Positions 21,998-33,281 of a stretch of DNA of 64,000 nucleotides are shown here, in pieces (position 1 is the first letter of the stretch; every line of letters starts with the position of its first letter). Below the pieces are notes generated by a model. That model had not been told where the DNA came from. It made no database searches and worked only from the letters and a program-made list of their open reading frames with translations. The stretch spans positions 9,689,692 through 9,753,691 of the forward strand of contig JACGWO010000005.1 in the NCBI GenBank assembly GCA_034509735.1, in the 5' to 3' direction. The position numbers and the translations under genes are program-made. The DNA is from Sesamum alatum (Eukaryota; Streptophyta; Magnoliopsida; Lamiales; Pedaliaceae).

Positions 21998-24900
21998 ATG
22001 GCTTTGAGGAGTAGTCGTCTTAACCACCTCCCACCTCTGAAATACGGTAAGATGTTTCTTTAATACTTGCTTTTTTAAATGTTTGTTTAATACTTGCTTT
22101 TTTAAGAATAATGCTGTATTTTGTGCTCGGAGAAGCACAAGAAATTGTTTAGATTATTGTTGTCTGTTGGTGTTGGTTGCTGTAGAAACTAGGGCTTTTG
22201 TTTTTTTGGTGTATTTTGAATAAAATATTGCTGATTTGTATATAATATTAGTTTGTTGTTTGTGGGTTTGTGTTTGTTGGTATGTTGTTGTATAAAATAT
22301 TGTAGTTGGATATTATTGTTGTTTGTTGTATGCTTTAAGGGGTTTATGGGGTTCTGACTATTGCCCTTTTTTTGTTCTTGTTTTCCTTTGTTCTTCCCAT
22401 TGTTTTACTGCAGCCCCAAATGAACCTTTTATCACTCTGAAAATACATAATGGGGGGGGGGGGGGGGTGGGAACTCTTACACAGTCCTAATCCTGAGTAT
22501 GTAGGAGGGTGTGTAAGGTACTTTGACTATGTGGATGTGGATGATCTAACAATCGAAAATTTAAACAAGCTGTGTGAGGCAATAGATTATTCAGGAGACA
22601 AAAAGTATTACAAAATTGATAGAAACTACAATAATTTCAGACAAATTCTGTATCAAATAGACATTTTGCAACTGATAGGTACTTACAAAATCAATAGGGA
22701 AATTGTATTGTACTTAGATGCAATACAAGACATCCCTGAACCCACTACTGAAAATGAAAAACAACTTGTGATGGATAATGATGCAATATTTGAGGCTAAT
22801 GATTGGGAGACAATATTTAAAATAGTGGATAATGTAGTTGATGAAATTAGGTCACAACAAACTTTTGTTGAGGGTGATGCAGTTAGGGGTGGGGAGGGTG
22901 ATACAGTCAAGGGTGGGGAGGATGAAGGGGTGAGGCAATGAGGGGTGGGGAGGGTGAAATGGCAGATGCAGTGAGGTGTGGGGAAGGTAACAGGGAAGAT
23001 GAGGTGGTTGAGGATGAGTTTAGTGATAGTATAGAACTTGAAGATAATGATGTTGACTTAGAAGATGATGATGCTGAAAAAAGGTTTGAGGTGGTTAGAG
23101 ATGTTGATGTTAGGGATGCCTCAGCTGATTCTGAATCTGAATCAGATGAGGACATGGTAGGAAGTGGGGATGACTTTGAAAGTGAGGAAGATAATGAAGG
23201 GGGTGATGGATGCCACTTAAGGGTGTTTAATGCATCTGAAAAATATGATCCCACTTTTGAAATTGGGATGATTTTCAGTTCAAAATCTGAATTTAAAGAT
23301 GTTGTACATGGGCATGCTATTAAGACAAGAAGAAGCCTGAAAATAAAAAAAAAATGATAGTAGAAGGATATATGTAAGATGTGATGGGGAAGGGTGTGAG
23401 TGGAAGATAAATGCATTGAAAGTGGTAGGTGAATCCACCTTCCAAATAAGAGAGTATAATCCTGTTCATACATGTGCAAGATCTTTCAATGTGAAAAATG
23501 TGAAAGTGGATGGTTGTCAAAAAAATATGAAGACTCATTCAGAACGGATCCTAATAGGGCTGTTAAGGGGTTCAGAAAAGATGTAATAAAAGACATTAGG
23601 TGTAATGTCTCAAAGTACCAAGCATACAGAGCCAAAAGAAAGGCATTAAATGCTATAGAGGGGTCTGCTGATGATCAATTTGCCCTTCTATGGGATTATG
23701 CTGAAGAATTAAGGAAAAGTAACCCTAGGTCTAATGTGATCATGATGATGACAGATGCTCATGACAGAAAATTTGCTAAGTTTTATGTGATGTTTGATGC
23801 ATTGAGGGTGGGGTTCTTGTCAGGGTGCAGACCAATTATAGGGGGTTGATGGCTGCCACTTAAAGGGGCCACATGGTGGAGTGTTGTTAACTGCTGTGTC
23901 AATTGATCCGAACAATAATTTATATCCTTTGGCATATGCAATAGTTTCTGGGGAAACAAGGGAAGCATGGGAGTGGTTTCTGGGGTTGTTAAGATTTGAT
24001 CTGAACATTGTAAGAGAAGATGCTTACACTTTTATAAGTGATAAACAAAAGGGGTTAATACCAGCATTTGAGTCAGTTTTTCCAGGTTCAGATAAAAGGT
24101 TTTGTGTGCGCCATTTGCATGGAAACATGAAAACAGCAGGCTTTAAGGGGTTAGCATATAAAACTGTATTATGGAATGCTGCTAAAGCAAGTACAGAGTC
24201 TGAATTTAAGATGAGAATGGAGGAAATGATCAAACTGAATGGAAAGGTGGTTGAGTGGTTAAGTGATAAGCCTCCAATTCATTGGAGCAGGGCTTTTTTC
24301 AATACATTTCCCCAATGTGACATGTTATTGAACAATATTTGTGAATCCTTCAACAGTTGCATCTTGGAAGCAAGAGAGAAACCATTTTTAACAATGCTTG
24401 AGTGGATTAGAGAATTTATCATGTTGAGGTTGACAGAAAATAGAGATAGGGCTCATAAGAAGTGGTCTGACAGAAAAATTTGTCCAAAAATAAGAAAGAT
24501 ACTTGACAAGAACATGGACAAAGCAGCTGATTGCATTCCCATAAAATCAGACCAATATAACTATGAAGTATCCTGTTATGATGGGGCTAGGTATGTGGTC
24601 AATTTGCAGAAAGACACATGTAGTTGCAAGAAATGGGACTTGACTGGCATTCCATGTAATCATGCCATTAGTGCAATATGCAGTCAAGTCCTTGATCCAG
24701 AGGATTTTGTTAATCCATGCTACAGTGTGCATACTTTCAAGAGGGTCTACCAGGCTGCAATCATGCCTGTAAATGGCCCTAAGTTGTGGGCTCAGACAGG
24801 GCATATTCCTCCACTTCCACCCAATTTTGGTAGAAAACCAGGTAGACCATCAAGAGCCAGGAGAATGGAGCCAGATGAAGTATCAAACAGACATGGGAGA

Positions 24901-25429
24901 AAGAGCAGAAGAAGCCAGAAAAAACCAATGAAGCTGAAGAAGCAATCTTACACAGTGCACTGCCACTACTGTGGAGGTACTGGCCACAACCAGAAAGGCT
25001 GTGAGAAGAAGAAAATTGAAGGAGGACAACAACAGCCCCAAAGTAAACTGACTGTAAGTTATATATATTCCAATGTAATGTCATGTAATGTTTTATTTAA
25101 AACAGAATCCTGTGTTTTTACTAACTTAAATATCTTGTTTTCACAGGCAAGGAAAAGGACCATTTCAACTCCTGTGTTGCAAAGTCAAGAGTTCATATCT
25201 GTAAGTTTCGTTCCTTTTAACTGATTTATTGCTCAAAAGGTCAAAACTGATTGAGATTCTTGGACATTGCAGGTTGGAAGCCAGCCCCCTACACAAGGAA
25301 TTCAAAGTCAAGATGCTAATGTTATTGAAGAACATGTAATCTATTAAGTTTATCATGTATGATTTAGTTTAATTGTAAATGACATATTTTCTTTGTCTGT
25401 AGAACATGAATGAAGCATCAGGGAGCTAA
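21998..25429 (+). pseudogene. MULE transposase gene, frame interrupted mostly at homopolymers
   Basis: Exon 1 (21998-22046) starts MALRSSRLNHLPPLKY. A GT-AG intron leads to exon 2 at 22414 (PNEPFITLKIHN). A PB1-like N-terminal region follows (PNPEYVGGCVRYFDYVDVDD), then an acidic linker, a DNA-binding region (RSFNVKNVK, then SGWLSKKYEDSFRTDPNRAVKGF) and the MULE DDE transposase core (LTAVSIDPNNNLYPLAYAIV, AYTFISDKQKGLI, DKRFCVRHLHGNMK). A SWIM finger (CSCKKWDLTGIPCNHAI) and a CCHC knuckle (CHYCGGTGHNQKGC) come next. Three small in-phase exons (25148-25200, 25273-25337, 25403-25429) end the gene. Frame shifts fall at a run of 16 G (22452), near 22938, at A runs near 23347 and 23503, and at GGGGG (23842). 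The protein would cut and join transposon ends in the nucleus. If the shifts are sequence errors, the gene is functional. Confidence 0.9.
22885..23000 (+). repeat. short tandem repeat coding for RGGEGD-like units
   Basis: The motif GGGTGGGGAGGGTGA recurs about every 24-32 bases within the acidic linker of the transposase. The unit length changes around 22938, exactly where the reading frame shifts, so repeat slippage may explain that shift. Confidence 0.75.
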
Positions 25430-26014
25430 GTGCCTTTTTTAACAAAAGGAGGAAAAAGGTTTGTCACCATGACAAACCTTTTGGCTGCAATACATGCCAC
25501 CAAGAAGAAGAAACCAAGCAATTGAAGTAATCAGTTTCTAGATTTCATAAAGTTTTTTGAGAATGTAATCAGATGTTTGGGGATCCAATTTGCTGTTTTG
25601 GGGCAAATTTGCAATCTTTTGTGATGTAAATTGCAGCATAGTGGGTAGGGGAAAACATGTCACTTTTTTGTGTAATTTGGGCAAATTCCTATTTAGTTGT
25701 TAGGGGCAAAATGTATAGTTGGCAGGGATAAACATGTGCCAAATTCCAAACAGTTCGTTTTTTTCCTCAAATGCAATTGGTTCATTTTTGCTTTTAATTT
25801 TCTTGTGCTTTTATTTTATTTTATTTTTGCAGTAATTTATAGTAATATTGCTATAAAATTGTAGATTATACTCTATCGAATTTATATAAATTTAGTTAAA
25901 TCAAGCTATTAAATAAAATGTATTTAATGCGTTTTATATAAAGAAAATCTTCAAATTGGAGCCAAAATATAGAAAAATACCACCTTCAAGCTCTATAGTG
26001 GTTTCAAACCTTAC

Positions 26015-26045
26015 AAAACCACCTTTGAAAGTCAAAGGTGGTTTT
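26015..26045. other. perfect 14-bp stem, 3-base loop hairpin
   Basis: AAAACCACCTTTGA, loop AAG, then its exact complement. It lies downstream of the transposase gene, inside the MULE near its right end. It may help form the mRNA 3' end or serve as an internal transposase site; neither is shown. Confidence 0.6.
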
Positions 26046-26107
26046 CCATCCACATTTTAAAGCACTTAAAGGAGGGAGGACCAAAAGTGCAGCACTTTTG
26101 GTTCCTG

Positions 26108-26192
26108 TGGGACCAAAAGTGCTGAGCCCGTAAACCATGGGACCAAAATTGCAACACCCCATATCCTATGGGACCAAAAGTGCATTTTTCCC
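26108..26192 (-). repeat. MULE right terminal inverted repeat
   Basis: Perfect 85-bp partner of 21592-21676. It extends inward into a hairpin-like segment with the arms AGCACTTTTGGT and ACCAAAAGTGCT. Confidence 0.95.
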
Positions 26193-26345
26193 AGTATAGA
26201 TAACATTGGGGTGTTTGCAATCTTGGCTATAACTTAGGGATGGTAAGTATATTCACGCCAATTAAGAAAGCCAAAATATTCCGACAGTGTTTTGCTTGAT
26301 GTTTTTCGTTTAATTTTTACTTATGCAAATTTTTCAGTAAGTTAA

Positions 26346-26635
26346 TCTATACTATATATAATCTATACAAATATAAATTTATACTAATATATAAAGGAAA
26401 GGCTTTTCTCATTTACAAATAAAGTCACTTTTCACCCATGACAAATGACAGTTTGTAACACCACGACTCAAATTTTTTTTGTTGTATGGATAACACCGTT
26501 AGGTTAGTTTTTTTTTTTTTTTTTAATGTGAGGTGTTGGTTTATATATGTTATTCTTATTTATAATATATTTTAAAGAATAAAAATTATTTATTATATAT
26601 GTATATAAATAAATATGGCGTGCCACAACGACTAG
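26346..26635 (+). mobile_element. probable non-autonomous Helitron
   Basis: Starts TCTATACTATATATAAT after an A and ends GGCGTGCCACAACGACTAG, which resembles the ends of the other Helitrons here. The base after CTAG is G rather than the expected T, so the boundary is less certain. No coding capacity. Confidence 0.55.
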
Positions 26636-27873
26636 GTAAATTATAAATAAATTGGAATCATGATCCGGATAATTACTAGTATTGATTTATACGCGAGGAA
26701 TTTTGCTGGAGGTTGGCACTGAAATTCAGGTTCAGGAAGCTCATGACCATGGAAATTGGGGGTTAGTTATTATTTTTAAGTTTCAACCCTTTGCTATTTG
26801 CATAAAATATTCAAGCTGATGTGTAGGGTGGCAATGGGACGAGTTTGGGTGGATTTGGGAGTCGTTCTGCCAACTCCAGGAAGAACTCAGGATCTACCCC
26901 ACCCCGTCTCGTTTAGTTTAAGCCTCACCCCGATACAAAACCTGTCGACGCGATATATCCCCCGCCTGCCCCTCCTCCCCACCACCGCCGCCTACTCCCC
27001 CTCCCCCCACACCCGGCCACCCGCAATCGGAGGCGCCGCCGCCTCCGTAGATAGGGGCGACGCCATCGCCCCCGATCTGGGCGTCTGGGCGACGCGACGC
27101 CGCCCAGACCAGGCGCTGGACGACGGCGATGCCGTCGCCCCCCATTTAAAAAATTTAAGATTTAATAAAATAAAACAAACAAAATTAAGTTTTAAAATGT
27201 TTTAAGATTTTCAAAAAAAAAAGAAATTTGATTTAAATTTAATTATCATAACTAAAAGTATTAAAACTTTCATTGTAAATATATAATAATAATTTAATTT
27301 TAAATATTATTCACAATAAATAATATAATTTATTAAAATTATTCACAGTAAATAAACTAATTTATTAAAATGTATTTTAATTAAATAATAATTTACATTA
27401 GTTTATTCATATTATTGGTATTTTGATATTTAAATAAATATAGTTAAGACCAAAAAATTATATTTTTAGAAGGGCTGAAAATGCAAAAGAAAAGCACTAA
27501 AAAATAAAATTAAAACAAGTAATTTTGACTATGGTAATTTAGACACAATATAGGGGCATTTTAATAAAAAATATTCAAAAATAAGGCCCAAAACGTCATA
27601 AACACCCCACCATGCGCACCACTCGCGCGTGCATTATACTCTCCGTCAATTGCTAATGGAATAGGGGTTTTTTGCTGGGTTTTTTAAAAGACAAGGGATT
27701 TTTTGTCTATTTTCACAACACAAAGTATTTTTTAGCTATTTCAATAAAATACAGGGGGATAAAATAGAGTTTGGCCTTTTTATTATAAATTATATTTTTA
27801 AGTCCATATTATATGTACACATGACTCAAGTGTTTCACTAAATTTAAAAATATTATTTTAATACAAATATAGG
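26636..27873. other. intergenic DNA with a GC-rich island
   Basis: A phrase resembling hAT-MITE ends (GGGTGGCAATGGG) lies at 26826. A C-rich island follows at 26936-27145, then AT-rich DNA with no open frame I recognise. The 135-codon open frame across the island looks compositional. Confidence 0.45.
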
Positions 27874-28476
27874 GTTAACTACAGTTTCCCCTGTCGAAGG
27901 ATAATTAGTTTTAGTCTCTAAGTTAGCCGCTTAATCACTTTTGATATTTTATGTTTCGGCATCTTCAATTTTGCTTCAGAAATTTTTTTAAAATGATCAA
28001 AGTTAGTTCGAACAGTTACTTGATTGTATAAACTAATGAAAAGACCTTTTTGGAAGGGGAAAAAGACAGGAAACGAACAATAAACACAAAAAATTAATAG
28101 GCTCTCGTACTAAACCACTTTTCTATCGTAGAGAAGAGGTGTGAAAGACCATTATTGGGTTAAACATAGCTAGAACTGAGAGAAATTTACTTTGATTTTA
28201 TAAGTTAATTGGTAAATCACTTTTGGTACCCTATGTTCCAACTTCATAAATTTTGGTCCTCAAATTTTTCTAAAATGATCAAAGTTAGTCATGATGGTTA
28301 GTTGACCAAAAAGATCCCCCGTTAGTTTAGACGGTCAACTAACGATCAAGACTAACTTTGATTATTTAAAAATAAAATTGAGAACTAAAATTAATGAGGT
28401 CGGAACATGAAGTATCAAAAGTTATTTAATAACTAACTTAAGGAACCAAAAGTGAAATTATCCCCCTTCTGAAATA
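27874..28476. mobile_element. foldback MITE arms, at least three copies
   Basis: A phrase of about 120 bp containing AATGATCAAAGTTAGT occurs at about 27890-28020 and 28195-28320 in + orientation and at 28335-28470 in inverse orientation. The latter two form a hairpin of about 120-bp arms, and the first is an extra arm, so one element is probably inserted in or fused with another. I could not define a target duplication. Confidence 0.65.
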
Positions 28477-28863
28477 GGTAATGGACTGAAAATCTTCCTA
28501 AAACAAGAAAAGTTAAAAGGCTTCCTAATTTTATTTCATTTTTAATAAGCATTTTACCATCCTACGGCTAGCTAACAGTCGAAAATTCACTCATCGCAAA
28601 ATTCACAATATATTGAATCATCCTTCTTATCAGTCTAACTACCACTTGTCTGTGAAGATGAATGAACATCTATGAAATAACAAACCTTAGTATATATATT
28701 TTTTATAATAATAAACATAAATTATGATAGATTGTTTTCTTTCCAAATGACTTTATGCACTTCATATAACAATTTAATTGAATTTTACTTTATTACATAA
28801 TTTATTAGAATAGAGTTATCAAGACCGCATTAATTCTTTTTTTCAAATTATTAGAATAAAATG

Positions 28864-29126
28864 AGAAAGAATGCAAGCAATCTCCCGTGATATTGCAAAT
28901 GAGCAAATTACCCTCTTATGAAAAATTAAATAGTACTTTAACCCCCTGTGTTTTGCAAAATGAAGCAATTTACCCTCCTGTGTTTTGCAAAATGAATTAC
29001 ATCCTTGCCTAAAGAGGTAAATTGCTTCATTTTGTAAAATACAGGGTGGTAAATTACTAATTTTTTTTCATAAAAGAATAATTTGCTCATTTACAATATC
29101 ACATGGGAATAAATTACATTAAACCC
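28864..29126. mobile_element. palindromic MULE-type MITE with 10-bp target duplication
   Basis: The two halves are inverted copies (GATATTGCAAATGAGCAAATTA against its complement). The perfect duplication GAATAAAATG flanks it at 28854-28863 and 29127-29136. Related to the element at 61186-61458. No coding capacity. Confidence 0.82.
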
Positions 29127-29136
29127 GAATAAAATG

Positions 29137-29886
29137 CTTGATTGGGGTATTAAAGCATGGAACATCAAGTGCTATGAAAACTTTCCTTTTTCTTCAATTG
29201 TCACAAAATTCATTTTCAATCTTGGCATACCGATGCCTTACACATACTCTCCCTGGATTTGCAAACAAATTCTACTTTATTTACTTTTAAAAGTATATTT
29301 TTAGCATATATATGGGGTATATATATCACTATTTTGCAATATTCCTAAAATGTGATGGATTTTCATCATAACTATGAATACTTAAATCAAAATATAGGAG
29401 AACAAATTTAAAATGGGTTAGCCTCATATAGATTAAAAAAAAATTAAAGAAATTAAGTTTATATAGTCTCAATTTTGTTTTATCCAAATGCCAAATATCT
29501 CGAATCATATTGAATAAAAACTACCTAATACGTCTGATCAGCGTTGTTTTATTTTTTTTAAGGACCAAAGTCGTGTTTTTAAAGTGCGATTTTTTATCTT
29601 CATTTATTAATTTCTTTAAGATTAATTTGAAGAACCACGATTATAATCGCATTTTCTTTTTTGTTCTTTTAGTTATACAAGAACCACATTTCTAAAACGC
29701 AATTCTTAAATACTTAGCATTTTTTAAATATAGTATTTTAATTTTTTTTCTTTTTGCTATTTTTAATAATTGTCTCTTTGTTTCCCATCTTCATTTTTGC
29801 CTCCCATCTTGTATGTTGCAACAATTACTTGACAATGAGTATGAGCAAAAATTTCTATAACATTTGAAAATGTATTTAACCAACAC
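29137..29886. other. intergenic AT-rich DNA, no gene seen
   Basis: No recognisable reading frame, repeat boundary or RNA gene. Confidence 0.5.
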
Positions 29887-29895
29887 GTATAATTC

Positions 29896-30142
29896 GGGTA
29901 AAATACAATTTACCCCCCTGTGTTATTGGAAAAGTTCAATTTATCCCCTATGAAAAAACAAAGTGCAAAAAACCCCCCTATACTTTTAGAAATGATGCAA
30001 TATACCCCCTCGACGCGACTGATTTAGGGGGGTTAATTGCACCATTTCTAAAAGTATAAGGGGGTTTTTTGCACTTTGTTTTTTCACAGGGGGTAAATTG
30101 AACTTTTCCAATAACACAGGGGGGTAAATTGTCTTTAACCCC
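29896..30142. mobile_element. near-perfect palindromic MITE with 9-bp target duplication
   Basis: A 247-bp foldback whose arms pair along almost their whole length around a centre near 30015. Runs of five to six C in one arm are answered by G runs in the other. The perfect duplication GTATAATTC flanks it (29887-29895 and 30143-30151), which fits the Mutator superfamily. No coding capacity. Confidence 0.9.
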
Positions 30143-30173
30143 GTATAATTCAGTTGAGTCTTTTATTATGAAA

Positions 30174-30414
30174 CTAGTCGGCGTGGCACGTCGTCCCTGC
30201 GTACATATAATAAATAATATTTTATACTTTAAAATATATTATAACACACTTCAAAAAAAGAAAAAAGAAAGAATAGAGAAAGAAATGAAGAAAGAAAAGA
30301 AACTAACTTAGGGGTATTATTGGCATAACAAAAAATTGTGTCGCGGTGTAAAGTAATCGCCTTTTGTGAGTGAAAATGGTGTTTTCTTTATATAATAGTA
30401 TAGATAATGCTAGA
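30174..30414 (-). mobile_element. non-autonomous Helitron, 241 bp
   Basis: On the - strand, TCTATACTATTATATAAAG follows an A, and CTAG precedes a T. The GC-rich 3' end GACGACGTGCCACGCCGACTAG-like sequence is intact. This is the best-preserved copy of the Helitron family also present at 20864 and 43568. Confidence 0.88.
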
Positions 30415-31889
30415 TCTCTTGTGGAGACAAAGAGCACAATTATAGCTGTTGATGGAGATAAAGAGCACAATTATAGCTATTGATAGAGACAAAGAGCACG
30501 AATATAGGACAAGAGAATCTTTTTCTTAAAAAGTATCAAGAAATCAAGAATATGGTTTTTCAATTTAATCTGTAATTAGTATATTAAGCCTAATTAGAAA
30601 ATTGTGCTCACCCTTCCTCCCCTCCCCCCACCCCATTATCACCTAGGTCCTAGAGTAGTATGAATACCCCATATAATATTGTAAGAAAGGACTTCTAGTG
30701 AAATCAAGAAGAAGAGATTCATTGAAAAACTAAAATTTCTATTTTTTTTTTTTTTTTTGAAGGGACCTAAAATTTCTAATTTGTGAAGTGTGAAGCGTGA
30801 TAGAATTACGAGCTCTATCTTTTATTTCCATTAATCCCCGGATCGAATTTCCTGTTGCAAATCATGTTTCGTCTCCTACTCCATTTATATACACATACAC
30901 CACATATATAAAATTCTTTTTTAAATAAAATACATGATATTATCTTTAGACACGTGGCATGTGTACGTTCAATGGAGTATAACATAAAAACATGATTTCC
31001 ATAGGAAAATCAAATTAGATCAATCTCTTATTTCATTCAATATTACACACTACGTCATGTTAAGTGCATCCCACGCCAACAAAATACAAATTCTGAAAAA
31101 TAAGAGTTAATTGTGCTATAAGAGTCGAAATCTACATTCCAGAGGAACCAACATTGATAAGAGGCTGGAGCATCTGTTTGAAGTAGGACTTGAGCACACC
31201 CGACACTCCATAGGTTCTCAATGGAAATTTTTAATGTATTGTGAAATTTGTACTTTTGCTCAACAAAAGAAGTAAACTCCAAAGAGTTATCCTTAACCAA
31301 CCTCTGAAATTTGTATTTACTTAATATTGATTGCAAATGAGGAACTTGTTCGATTTATAACCCTCAAATATCTCTTTTTTCTAGTGAAGCTCTTTTTCGA
31401 AACAAAATGATGGGACTTTGGCCAGATCAAATAATACCTTATAACACAATAAAGTATCGATCGCATCGCATACCAAAGCATAGAGAAACCCAAGTGAAAT
31501 AGGCTTTAAATAAGTGTACTCTTCTACAGAGAGAAAGTATAAAGACGAAAAGAAATCCTGTAAACAAAACTATCATACAGTATCATAATTGCATTCATAA
31601 GATTTTTGGGCTAATAATAAAGTTGAAGTATCATAATTTTACAAGTATTGTCTCACGTATTCAAGTCTCACTTGATGCTGTAGTTTTTTTTTTTTTTTTT
31701 ATTTATTTAGGTCTCATTTTGGGGTTTGAGATAATTGCGTGATAGGATATATCAGAACTAAATGTACAATAAAAGTTCACTTTAGATTGGTTCACAGACC
31801 AATGCATAAGAAAAACGTGTAGGGCCGCGAAACATGCAAAGAGAGGTGTTTCTTATATTCGCAAAGTTTGTCGAAATTTCGGCGTACTC
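30415..31889. other. intergenic DNA, one unrecognised open frame
   Basis: A - strand open frame at 31055-31336 (93 codons, MQSILSKYKFQRLVKDNSLE) shows no motif I know, and a neighbouring frame looks no worse. A short triplicated phrase, GAGACAAAGAGCAC, lies at about 30424-30500. Otherwise AT-rich with poly(T) runs. Confidence 0.4.
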
Positions 31890-32333
31890 CACTACAAGAA
31901 AATAGAAGATTTGCGACAAAAAAATCAAGTGACAATTTTAATATTGTTACTAATTATATATATTTAGTGACAAGAATGTTTATTGTGTCACACTAATGAA
32001 TTTTATGATTTTAATGATTTCTATTATTTTGTAAAAATTGTTATTAGTGACCAAAAAATATGCACAAAGTTGTCATTAAATACAATTAGTGACTCATATA
32101 TAGTGACAACCTAGTGACAAAAAATAATTGTTGTTACTATATTGTGTTGTCACTAAGTTATTACTATACATGAGTCACTAATTGTATTTAGTAACAACTT
32201 TGTACATAATTCTTGTCACTAATAATTATATAGTGACAAGATAAAAAATATTGTCACGTAAATATATATTTTAGTGACTACTTTAAAATTGTCATTTGAT
32301 ATTTTGTCATTAGTATTATATTTTCTTGTAGTG
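31890..32333. mobile_element. non-autonomous CACTA (En/Spm) element
   Basis: Ends CACTACAAGAAAATA and TATTTTCTTGTAGTG are the CACTA terminal inverted repeats. A 3-bp target duplication, CTC, lies on both sides. The 444-bp interior is itself largely an inverted repeat with recurring AGTGACAA/TTGTCACT subterminal motifs. No transposase. Confidence 0.93.
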
Positions 32334-32336
32334 CTC

Positions 32337-33272
32337 CCAACCTAAAATTACTGAAATTATTAAGAGAAATTCTAATCGAGACACGTATCATATATTTTCA
32401 TTCGGTTAGATAATTTTAAAAACACAGGAAAGAAAAGAAAAATTTTGAAAATTGGAAATATGTATAAAAAATCTAGAAATCTGAAATCTTGATATTATAA
32501 TGAAATTTATTTTCTATTCCCTTAGAAATTGCCAATAAAATTAGTTTTGTACATTATTAAACCGTTCTTCTCATCTCGTCATATCTCTATTTAACTATAT
32601 GTTTTAGAAATAGAAATGTCATCTAAACTAAATTTGTAATATTACTATTTGTTGAAAATTTATTGCCATACTTATTGCATGTAATGTATTAGTTTTGTCC
32701 ATCATTTTTAAATTAACAAAGGTTAGTGCTTCAAAAGTCGTTAAATTTCTCTATTTTGCGACAGTTGGTTTTGGGCTGGTTGATTTTCGTAGATAAACGT
32801 AGAAATCTACCTAAATATGGACTCAATTTTTTGAATGATTGTGTTCTTTGTCTCAATTTTCACAAGTTGTGAAATTGAGAAAGGTTGTCCTCACCTTCTC
32901 TTATTATGGCTTGTCTTCTACGCTCTCACTCACCTGGAAATGCATAAAGGAGAGAGACGAGGGAGTATGAGAGGGGCAAATTAGTAATTTTACAATAAAA
33001 ATTCTGGACAAGATGGTACATTCACAATCTTATCCAAATGGGTTGAGGCGAGCAAATAACTTAACCCACCAAGTTTGGTGTGATAAATTGACTATCGAGT
33101 CGAATCAGTAAATAAGCTTGAGATTGGTTCATAAGCTCGGATACCCAACACGGTAAGTATATAGTTACAACCAGTCCAATTTAGAAAAGTAAACACCAAC
33201 TTAATTTATTGTGTTTCGTATATTATATGGGGCCTACATTTGGGCTCTTGGAAGTGACTATAAAACCTTCAA
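32337..33272. other. intergenic DNA, no gene seen
   Basis: AT-rich, without open frames of interest or recognisable repeats. Confidence 0.5.
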
Positions 33273-33281
33273 TTATAATTT

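Larger units (their letters stand above)
21592..26192 (+). mobile_element. autonomous Mutator-like element (MULE), near-intact
   Basis: It is 4601 bp, bounded by 85-bp terminal inverted repeats that match perfectly by eye, starting GGGAAAAATGCACTTTTGGT. A perfect 10-bp target duplication, AGTATAGATA, lies at 21582-21591 and 26193-26202. It encodes one transposase gene with five exons. The target was the terminal sequence of a Helitron. Identical terminal repeats and target duplication argue for a recent insertion. Confidence 0.96.

Noticed and set aside
26798..27205. 135-codon Pro/Ala/Arg-rich open frame
   Set aside because: Spans a C-rich island and the opposite strand is open too. No similarity I recognise.
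31055..31336. Possible - strand gene fragment
   Set aside because: No motif recognised, and a competing frame on the same strand reads equally well.
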